From: Aquimarina longa SW024
GTDB taxonomy: Bacteria; Bacteroidota; Bacteroidia; Flavobacteriales; Flavobacteriaceae
Direction: 5' to 3'
NCBI RefSeq assembly: GCF_001401755.1
Contig: NZ_KQ474099.1
Span: 491,692 to 555,691 of the forward strand
DNA: 64,000 nucleotides
In this document: positions 46,505-54,654 of the stretch, in pieces
How the letters are laid out: every line of letters begins with the position of its first letter
Numbering within the stretch: the first letter of the stretch is position 1
Notes under the pieces: model-generated
What the model saw: only the letters and a program-made list of their open reading frames with translations
The model's database searches: none
What the model was told of the DNA's origin: nothing
Translations under genes and position numbers: made by a program

Positions 46505-49500
46505 TTATTTTATGACTTCAACCCACTTACCTTGTGTTCTTACAATATACTCATTATCATACATCGCACTACATTGAATGCCTGGTAGGTAATATTTTCC
46601 TAGATAAGAAGCATTTAATAGAATCGTCATGGTCTTACTCTCTTTAGGCTTTAGATCAAAATAGAAGTTTACCCGATCATCTCGTATATCAGTATAGGTA
46701 ACAGCATTGGCTCTAAATGATCCAAAATCTGTAAAACGTGTATTAACGACCTCCCACCCTGATGGGAAAATTTCGGCTAGGGCTACATTCTTTATTTTAG
46801 TGTTTGTAGTATTAGTGATGGTTACTTCTGCAACAAAATCAGTTCCTTGTGTTAATTGTGTAGGGTTGATGATCGTACCAGATCTATCTTTATAATCTAC
46901 AATAGCTCTAAAATTACTTTGCAGCACTTTTTCTTGCCCTACTGGTAGAATTCCGTTTGTGGCGATTTGTACAAAAATGGTGTTGTCTTTATTATTTTTA
47001 AATACTAATGTATTATTTTTCTGAATCGCTACTTCTCCTGATGTGGCTACTGTTTTATCAGTAGTAACTGTCCTTGATTTTCCATTTAGAGTATAGGTTA
47101 CATCTATTCCTTTTCCTCCTACATAGTTTGCATATTTTGCCATTGCCAATAGGGCGTATGATGTAGTTTGTGTACTCATCCATTTTTTAGACGATAGTTT
47201 TTTGGCTAGGTCTACTGCTATTTTTTGTGCTTTTACTTTTTGATCTAGTGATACTAATGTTTCTAATGCCATTGCTTGATCACGATCAGCAGAGCCATAG
47301 GTGTTCTGATTATTTTTATCAGATATAAAATTGATATGCGCTCCGTTTAGCAATTGATTTGTTGCAGATGTCTGGCTTACTAATCCATATGCTGCAGCTA
47401 GTCTTAGTTTGGCATCGTTAGACAGGCTTGATGTTTCTCTTAATCGGTTCATAGAGGACAAATCAGGGCTACCTGCTAGTGCTAGCGTATATAATCGATA
47501 GGCTTGTGTTAGATCATTACCTCCACTTCTCCATCGTTTGGCTTGCTGCTGCTGATATGTAATCCAATTGTTTTTAAAACCAATTGGTAATACGTATCCT
47601 TGTTTATTAGCTTCTAATAAGAAATGACCTGCATAGGTGGTTCCCCAATCATCTGCATTACCATTCCCTGGCCAGTATGACATACCTCCATTGGGTTGTA
47701 TAAAACGTTTTAGCCTATGGATTGCTGCTTCGATATTTTTCTGAATTTTTTGCTTTTTCTCTGATGGTAGGTTAAAAATTTCTCCTAAATGTAATTGTGG
47801 AAATGCTGCAGAGGTGGTTTGTTCTATACATCCGTGTGGATATCTAATCAGATAGTTTAGTCTACTTTCGAAATTCATGGCTGGTAATGATGAGAATTCT
47901 ATTGTAGCACTAGTACTTCCTGTGATCCCAAAAGCTTCGAAATTCACTTCTTTCTGACTATTGGGTTCTATCACTACAGAGGTAACTTCTGTAGTCATTG
48001 GATTAGGGTTCATAATCGTAATTGGTACTTTATAGGATGCTCGTTCTCCTCCTCCTTTTGCGATGACTTCGATATCTGTTATTGAAGCGCCTTCTAACAC
48101 CTGAATATCAAAGTAGGTCATTTTTTCATCAGGTTGTGGGAATGATAGTTTTTGTTGTGTTTCGCCAATTACTGTAAATCCTTTAGTTGGTTTTAGGGTA
48201 ACGGTTACATTTTTTACTTTCTTTTCCATTGCAAAAACAGTCACAGGGATCGTTACTTTTTCTCCTGGGGTGATTTTTCTTGGAATTGATGTTAATACCA
48301 TTAGTGGTTTACGTACTGGTGTGGTTTTATCAGCTCTACCATAGGCTGCGTTTTCTGAATCAGAAGCAATTATCATGGTACGTACAGATCCTACATATTT
48401 AGGAATTTTTATCGTATGTGATCGGTTTTCTCCTTTTTTAAGTTCAAAAGGTCCTTCAAAAACTACCATAGGTTTAAAACGGTTGGCTTTCTTAGATTTA
48501 CTTCCTCCTGCTTCGGCATCTCCTCCGATACTAAACACCTGATTGACACTTCCACCATAGGCTCCGATAACATCATCGTATATATCCCATGTTTTTACTC
48601 CTAGTGCTTCGCGCGCATAGAAACTCGTCCATGGATTCGGGGTTTTAAACCTCGTAAGGTCTAGCAATCCTTCATCGACAATAGCAATGGAGTACGTCAT
48701 TGGTTTACCGTTCGTTTCTCCTACTTTTAGGGTTATGGTTTCTTCTGGTCGAAGTACATCTGGCATTGTTATTTTTGGTTGTACCTTAGTACTAGGGTTT
48801 TCTACAGAAATTGGAACTATCCCATATAAACGTATTGGCAAATCATTAGCGGTAAAAGAATGTGGTTGTACTAATGTGATATTAATATAGACATTAGGGG
48901 TATATATGTCTTCGATTGGTAACTCGAATTTGGTTTCTCCTTTTTGGGTTAATACCCACTGTGATGATAGTACTTCTGTACCGTTTTCTACACTTACTAA
49001 TGCTCTACCTCCTTCACTAGATGGAAATGTTATAATGGCTTTTTCTCCTACTGTATATGTACTTTTATCTGTAGAAAATAATAGCATTGCGGCGGCGGAT
49101 GGGTCACTTTTTCTGGATTTACCTGCCCAGCCTGGCCAATCGATATACATTATTTTTCCGGTAGCATGCCCTCCATCAGGGTCTACTATACGTACTAGAT
49201 ATCTTCCCCATTCGGGGTATTTTAACTCGAACTTAAAACTTCCTTTACCGTTACTACTGGTAGTCACTTTAGTGGTAAAAACTCTATCATGATATGATCC
49301 ACTATTGTAAGAGGATAGATTATCTTCTGAGGTATCCCACCACCATCTCCAATCTACTTTATAGATAGAGACTTCTAGATCTTTTACTGATTTTGGTTTC
49401 CCTTTATCATCTACAGAGACAACCTCGAAATTATGTTGTACATCGGTGAGTAACATTCCTCTTGCTTTATCTCCTTTTGGAACATTGACTCCGATATAGG

Positions 49501-52033
49501 TATCGTATGGCGAAAAGTCTTTAGAAATCACATCAGTACTAAAGTCACCTCCGTTTTCATATACTTTGGTAATAAAAGAAGCTCTTAGCATCCCTGCTGC
49601 TTTATTTTCTAATCTTGGTGTAAGACTAAAACTAGCTTTTCCTTCTCCTGATATAGCACCTTCAAACACTTCTTGTTCTTCTGCTCCAAAAGTACGGGTT
49701 GGATCATCAAAGACATATCCTGGGAATGTCTTAAAATTGGTAGGCTTAGGGTTAAATCTTACATTGATATCTGTCTGTAGGTTTTTTGCTACGGCACCAT
49801 GTAACCATAATACCTCTAGATTACCTTGTATACTTTTGCTAATTCCTAATACCTCATCATCAAAAGTGGTTTTGATTTTAAGACGGTTTGGTTTTATTGT
49901 TTCTATTTTTAGTGTTTTGCTAAAACTTGCTCCTCCGACATTTACTCTAGCTTGCCAGTTCCCTGTAGGGGCATCATCAGGTGTTTTTACCACAAATTTG
50001 TAAAAATTATTAACCCCATTAGTTTTCGTTTTCTGATAGGTCACTTTTCCATAAGGATCTCGTAACTCGAATTTTACAGGGTGTCCTTTGGGTAATTTAT
50101 TGGCATTATCATTAAGCATAAAAGATAAAAATAAGGTATCTCCTGGTCGCCATACACCACGTTCTCCATAGATAAATCCTTTAATTCCTTTTTGTAACTG
50201 CACTCCAGACACATCGAATTTACTTACTGATAGTGTGTTTCCATCATTTAGTTTTATATAGGTTTGTTGTTTTCCTGATTGGGCAATGGCAAAATATACT
50301 GGTCGATCTGCATCAAATCCTGTTATTCCTTCTGCATCGGTCATAGCGACTCCCATCTCTTGCTGTTGGTAATTATAAAACGTTACTTTTACATCAGAGA
50401 TTGGAGTAGTTGTTACAATATCACTAACTGCTACGGTATAGGCATTATTTAGTCCTTTCTTAATGATTACTCCTATATTAGATGCTAGAATATTGGTACT
50501 TACTTTTTTATCTCTATAATAAGATACACTACATGGGTTATTTCTTTGATCCCAGTCATAATCATAATAGTCTTCATCGTAGTACTGTGAGTTATCCCAG
50601 AGACTAGTTTCTGCTTCTTCCTCATCATAATTCTCTACTAATTCATCTATTGGAGTACTATCTGCTACTTCGCCATCACATTTATATAAAGAATGTGCTC
50701 TATTATAGCTTAATTCTATTCTATAAATTGCACCTGGATCTGGTGTAATATACTCTTTTAAATCTATAGAAAATGCATTCCATTTACTTAGGTTTAGTGA
50801 TGAGTTTTCCTGAAGATTGATTAGTTTTCTTGCGATAGGTCTTGCTACACTTCTTAGATCACTAGAACCTTCTAGCTCATTTTTTTGTAAAAATTGAAGG
50901 ATATTATTTTTAAAAACTTTAACCACTTTCATTTCTACAGCTCGTAGATTAATGGCTGAAAAATTAAATTTTAGATTATCTGAGGTTGGTAAGATCACCC
51001 CACTCTGTACTAATTTAAGCTCTGGATTGGGTTGTTGAAAAGAGATATTCTCAGTGTATGTATGCTTTAACTTATAATGGTCTGTGCTTTGGATTCCTTC
51101 AAAAACAGTGACTCCTAAACTTCCTTTGAGTTCTTGTCTTGGGTATACTTTTAAGACATTACCGCTAACCGTATATTTTAAGTTTTTTTCGCCAGCAATG
51201 GTTACTAATCCATTAAAATTCTGATTTTTTTGAAGCGGGTCAGAAAAATTAATCTCTACATATTGAGCATCTGCATTGGCTACTGAAATACTGATGACAG
51301 AAAAATTATTTTTCCCTGGAATTGATAACATGGATGATCCTTCGGTGTCAATATCAAAGGATTTTCCTGACCATTTTATTGCTACTTCTGAGTCTTCATC
51401 AAAACGCTGAATACTATCGATTCTAAAACTAAATTGACGACTTTTGGTAACCGTTTCATTAAATTTAACACGTACTTTATTTCCATTTTGCATGGCTGTA
51501 ACTAATTGCTTCGCTACATCAAACTTCATTTGATCACTTGCAGTTACTGTACCGTCAATATATTGCCAATCTTTACTGTAGGATTGTAGATTATCTGTAA
51601 TTACTGAGAATTGCTGTTTCACTGTTTTCACCGTAAAAACGAATTCATTGTCTAAATCTTCTGGAAGATCTTTTACTAGGTTTCCTAAATCTAATGTAAA
51701 TGTGTATACTGTGTCTGGATCAAATCCTTCTTCTGGTTTAAAAGAAATGGTTTGATTATTTACAGCTATTAGTTCTCCTTTTACTTTTGGTGATACTGTA
51801 AGTACGTTTTTGGGTAGTTCTTGATTATCATCCCAACCTGCTATAGGGTTTTGTAATACTACATATACGTTATCTAAAACTGAAATAGTCCCAGAAGATA
51901 TATCTGATATATATTCTTGATATGTTTCTAATTCTGAAGCATTGGCTTCTGCTAAAGACTTTGCATCTTTTTGTTTACAAGAGAATATTATTCCTATAAA
52001 AAGGAATAGATAGAATATTCGTGATAATCGCAT
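46505..52033 (-). CDS. alpha-2-macroglobulin family lipoprotein
   Basis: A 1842-aa periplasmic lipoprotein (lipobox IIFSCKQ) that traps attacking proteases. It has N-terminal Ig-like domains, MG domains (SIQ-type GFIYGERGVWRPGDTLF), a bait region, the thioester motif GCIEQTTS near residue 1400 and the terpenoid-cyclase-like barrel with the receptor-type C-terminus. The intact Cys-x-Glu-Gln thioester shows the trapping form. It is normally a partner of PBP1C; here the pair is interrupted by the TssD locus and the nucleotidase genes. Confidence 0.95.
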   Translation of the reverse strand: MRLSRIFYLFLFIGIIFSCKQKDAKSLAEANASELETYQEYISDISSGTISVLDNVYVVLQNPIAGWDDNQELPKNVLTVSPKVKGELIAVNNQTISFKPEEGFDPDTVYTFTLDLGNLVKDLPEDLDNEFVFTVKTVKQQFSVITDNLQSYSKDWQYIDGTVTASDQMKFDVAKQLVTAMQNGNKVRVKFNETVTKSRQFSFRIDSIQRFDEDSEVAIKWSGKSFDIDTEGSSMLSIPGKNNFSVISISVANADAQYVEINFSDPLQKNQNFNGLVTIAGEKNLKYTVSGNVLKVYPRQELKGSLGVTVFEGIQSTDHYKLKHTYTENISFQQPNPELKLVQSGVILPTSDNLKFNFSAINLRAVEMKVVKVFKNNILQFLQKNELEGSSDLRSVARPIARKLINLQENSSLNLSKWNAFSIDLKEYITPDPGAIYRIELSYNRAHSLYKCDGEVADSTPIDELVENYDEEEAETSLWDNSQYYDEDYYDYDWDQRNNPCSVSYYRDKKVSTNILASNIGVIIKKGLNNAYTVAVSDIVTTTPISDVKVTFYNYQQQEMGVAMTDAEGITGFDADRPVYFAIAQSGKQQTYIKLNDGNTLSVSKFDVSGVQLQKGIKGFIYGERGVWRPGDTLFLSFMLNDNANKLPKGHPVKFELRDPYGKVTYQKTKTNGVNNFYKFVVKTPDDAPTGNWQARVNVGGASFSKTLKIETIKPNRLKIKTTFDDEVLGISKSIQGNLEVLWLHGAVAKNLQTDINVRFNPKPTNFKTFPGYVFDDPTRTFGAEEQEVFEGAISGEGKASFSLTPRLENKAAGMLRASFITKVYENGGDFSTDVISKDFSPYDTYIGVNVPKGDKARGMLLTDVQHNFEVVSVDDKGKPKSVKDLEVSIYKVDWRWWWDTSEDNLSSYNSGSYHDRVFTTKVTTSSNGKGSFKFELKYPEWGRYLVRIVDPDGGHATGKIMYIDWPGWAGKSRKSDPSAAAMLLFSTDKSTYTVGEKAIITFPSSEGGRALVSVENGTEVLSSQWVLTQKGETKFELPIEDIYTPNVYINITLVQPHSFTANDLPIRLYGIVPISVENPSTKVQPKITMPDVLRPEETITLKVGETNGKPMTYSIAIVDEGLLDLTRFKTPNPWTSFYAREALGVKTWDIYDDVIGAYGGSVNQVFSIGGDAEAGGSKSKKANRFKPMVVFEGPFELKKGENRSHTIKIPKYVGSVRTMIIASDSENAAYGRADKTTPVRKPLMVLTSIPRKITPGEKVTIPVTVFAMEKKVKNVTVTLKPTKGFTVIGETQQKLSFPQPDEKMTYFDIQVLEGASITDIEVIAKGGGERASYKVPITIMNPNPMTTEVTSVVIEPNSQKEVNFEAFGITGSTSATIEFSSLPAMNFESRLNYLIRYPHGCIEQTTSAAFPQLHLGEIFNLPSEKKQKIQKNIEAAIHRLKRFIQPNGGMSYWPGNGNADDWGTTYAGHFLLEANKQGYVLPIGFKNNWITYQQQQAKRWRSGGNDLTQAYRLYTLALAGSPDLSSMNRLRETSSLSNDAKLRLAAAYGLVSQTSATNQLLNGAHINFISDKNNQNTYGSADRDQAMALETLVSLDQKVKAQKIAVDLAKKLSSKKWMSTQTTSYALLAMAKYANYVGGKGIDVTYTLNGKSRTVTTDKTVATSGEVAIQKNNTLVFKNNKDNTIFVQIATNGILPVGQEKVLQSNFRAIVDYKDRSGTIINPTQLTQGTDFVAEVTITNTTNTKIKNVALAEIFPSGWEVVNTRFTDFGSFRANAVTYTDIRDDRVNFYFDLKPKESKTMTILLNASYLGKYYLPGIQCSAMYDNEYIVRTQGKWVEVIK

Positions 52034-52208
52034 AGAGGGTTACTTTTAGTTGACTCTATAAAAGTAAACTATTTTTTGAATGCTCTACCTACTGTAAACA
52101 GGGAAATTTGATCTTATTTCTCTTAAAAACATAGATATAACAACATTTTTATATTTTTTTTCAAAAACATATCATTTTAAAGGTGTAATCACACTAATGG
52201 ATCATTTT

Positions 52209-53285
52209 TTATTCATCCTTCTTATAAATCCCAATTGTAAGTTCATCAGTAGCATTCATTGTGGCTCGGTACATGCCTGCTGTATTAAACTCCATTGTTA
52301 TAGCACCGTTATGATCTATCGCTACAATACCTCCTGTACCTCCAAGTTTAGTTAATTTATTTTGGATAACTTCTTTGGCTGCTTCTTTAAGAGATAGTCC
52401 TTTATACTCCATTAATGCAGAGATATCATAAGCTACCATCGCTCGTATAAAATATTCCCCCCACCCTGTACTCGATACGGCACATGTAGCATTATTAGCA
52501 TAAGTTCCTGCTCCAATAATGGGCGAGTCTCCTATACGGTTCCATTTTTTATTAGTCATTCCGCCTGTAGAGGTTCCTGCTGCGAGATTACCGTGTTTAT
52601 CGAGAGCTGCACATCCTACGGTTCCGAATTTGGAGTCTTTAATAGTATGATCATAAAAGGCAGTGGTTTTGTCAGCTTCTTTTTTGCTTATGGTCTCTTT
52701 TACCTTTTCTAAAGATCGCATTCTATCTTCTGTAAAAAAATAAGAAGGATCAACAGTTTCTATATTTCTCTCTTTAGCAAATAGTTCTGCTCCACTACCT
52801 GATAATAATACATGAGGAGAGTTTAGCATTACTTCTCTTGCGAGGTTTATTGGATTTTTGATTGTTTTTACTCCTGCAACGGCACCCGCATTTAGGGTAC
52901 TTCCATCCATAATAGAGGCATCTAACTCATTTGTTCCTTGGTTGGTAAATACAGCTCCTTTACCTGCGTTAAACAAAGGAGAGTTTTCTAATACGTTTAT
53001 TGTTTTTTCTACTGCTTCTAGACTTGTTCCTCCATTTTTGAGAATGGTATGCCCTATTCTAATCGCTTCTTCGAGCTTCATTTTATAAGCGGTTTCTTTT
53101 TCTGGAGTCATATTTTCTTTTAAAATAGTCCCTGCTCCTCCATGTATTACTATTCCAAAATTATCTTTTGGAGATAGAGTTTCTTCTATAGTAGTACCTA
53201 CAATAGATGTTGTTGTAACTTCTTTTGGTTGTTCTTTACAGGCTAAAAACACTATAAAACTTAAAAAGATCACTATTCTTTTCAT
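52209..53285 (-). CDS. isoaspartyl peptidase / L-asparaginase lipoprotein
   Basis: A 358-aa Ntn-hydrolase of the plant-type asparaginase family. After a lipobox (VFLACKEQ) come HGGAGTIL, NAGKGAVFT and the cleavage site FGTVGCAALD, where the Thr becomes the nucleophile after autoproteolysis, and AGTSTGGMTNK for substrate binding. It cleaves isoaspartyl peptides or asparagine outside the cytoplasm. It starts 3 nt after the TIR gene, so the two are one transcript. Confidence 0.93.
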   Translation of the reverse strand: MKRIVIFLSFIVFLACKEQPKEVTTTSIVGTTIEETLSPKDNFGIVIHGGAGTILKENMTPEKETAYKMKLEEAIRIGHTILKNGGTSLEAVEKTINVLENSPLFNAGKGAVFTNQGTNELDASIMDGSTLNAGAVAGVKTIKNPINLAREVMLNSPHVLLSGSGAELFAKERNIETVDPSYFFTEDRMRSLEKVKETISKKEADKTTAFYDHTIKDSKFGTVGCAALDKHGNLAAGTSTGGMTNKKWNRIGDSPIIGAGTYANNATCAVSSTGWGEYFIRAMVAYDISALMEYKGLSLKEAAKEVIQNKLTKLGGTGGIVAIDHNGAITMEFNTAGMYRATMNATDELTIGIYKKDE

Positions 53286-53288
53286 AAT

Positions 53289-54272
53289 CTAAGATGGTTT
53301 GGGTTTATAATAATCTAGTAAAGCAATTCTTCCTTTAAAAAATCGAAAGGTTAAATGTAAAATATTTCCTCCATTATCTTCTATGCTTATAGATTTATTT
53401 AACTCAAAATCATAAGGTTGATGCTTTCCTCCTTCGATAGCAATATTATCCGCATATACTGCTATTTTGGTATTACTTTTTAAAATTGGTTTTATTCTAC
53501 CTGAGATCCCTGGGATTTCTCCGGATTTATTGATAATAATAGAGCTAGAGCCTATAGATTTTTTGATCGCTACTTTGATATCTTCTTTAGGGTTTACATT
53601 GTCAAATACTACTGATGGGTATTCGGGGTGTGCTATAAGAACAGTATATAGTTTACGTGTTCGAATAATAAAATGAGATAATCCTTTTTCATCAGAAAAT
53701 CCTTCGAGATATGTAGAATTATTAGCTACCAATACAATTTTAGCATTCTTAATTGTTTCTTCTTCTTGATTTACAACTTTGAGTGTAAACAGAAAAGGTT
53801 TAGGGCTAATCAAAGTAGAAAGTGTTGATAATTTACTTTTTAGAAAAGTATGGTCTTTTTTAAGCTTCTTTTCTATCAAACCTGCAAATTCATCTGGTGT
53901 CCTATCCTTTAGGTTAATATATCCTATTGTTTTTAGAACTCCTGGGATTTCTGTATCATCGAATCTAGCGGGTAGTATATATTCTCTACTTTCTTGAAAA
54001 GCTCTTGCTTGCATAGAAGCTCTCTCATGGTTTGTCCATAACTTTTTATTATAAAATCCCGATATAAAAAGTATGGTATATCTAGCTCTATTTTGATAAA
54101 TCTCTGATAAGTATTCATATAAGTTTTTCCCCCACAGATTTGTTTCTTCAAATAGATCATAAAACACTTTAATACCTCTTGCCTTAAGACTATTCGCCAC
54201 TTCTTCTACATACGCTCTATTCTCTCCTGCGAAAGAAAGCGCAATATCATATTCATAATTCTTGTTTTTCAT
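53289..54272 (-). CDS. TIR-domain protein with C-terminal carboxypeptidase-regulatory-like domain
   Basis: A 327-aa protein from the ATG at 54272 (a TTG two codons earlier is unlikely). The N-terminal TIR domain (about 5-135) has YDIALSFAGENR, KVFYD, and the catalytic WTNHE pattern (Trp79 and Glu83), which is the NAD-cleaving type. The C-terminal half is a beta-sandwich region with KNAKIVLVANNSTYLEGFS, like CarboxypepD_reg domains. No signal peptide. It is the first gene of a two-gene unit with the asparaginase. Confidence 0.88.
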   Translation of the reverse strand: MKNKNYEYDIALSFAGENRAYVEEVANSLKARGIKVFYDLFEETNLWGKNLYEYLSEIYQNRARYTILFISGFYNKKLWTNHERASMQARAFQESREYILPARFDDTEIPGVLKTIGYINLKDRTPDEFAGLIEKKLKKDHTFLKSKLSTLSTLISPKPFLFTLKVVNQEEETIKNAKIVLVANNSTYLEGFSDEKGLSHFIIRTRKLYTVLIAHPEYPSVVFDNVNPKEDIKVAIKKSIGSSSIIINKSGEIPGISGRIKPILKSNTKIAVYADNIAIEGGKHQPYDFELNKSISIEDNGGNILHLTFRFFKGRIALLDYYKPKPS

Positions 54273-54278
54273 CACCAA

Positions 54279-54654
54279 CTGTTTTTTCTATTCAACCTAA
54301 AATCTGACCAATTCTATTCGTAATTATAATACAAAATTAATTTCTTTATTTGGAATATTTCCTAATTTTATAGGAATTCTTCCAACAAAATTTTTACTTT
54401 AAAACCGTAAAAAGAGTGTTTTTTATAGATGATATGATTTTTTTATGGGCATAATTATATAGGGTAAATCCTATATATAGTAGGGAAGAGAATAGTATGG
54501 TAATTATTAATGCAGAAGAATATAACTAGGTGCAAATATTGTTTCTAAATTTACGACCAATCATTTATGAAAATATTCCTGTTTTTTTCGTAACATTTTA
54601 ATCCGATATGACATATACTTATAACATTGAACTAATATTAAAAACACTCAATAA
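54279..54654. other. intergenic region of about 376 bp between divergent genes
   Basis: No gene seen. It contains a short perfect palindrome (TATATAGG at 54456-54463 and CCTATATA at 54470-54477) that may be an operator. It holds the control regions for the TIR gene and the FG-GAP gene. Confidence 0.45.

Noticed and set aside
49566-50003. Open frame opposite the macroglobulin gene
   Set aside because: It is antisense to a clear 1842-aa protein, with no motif.
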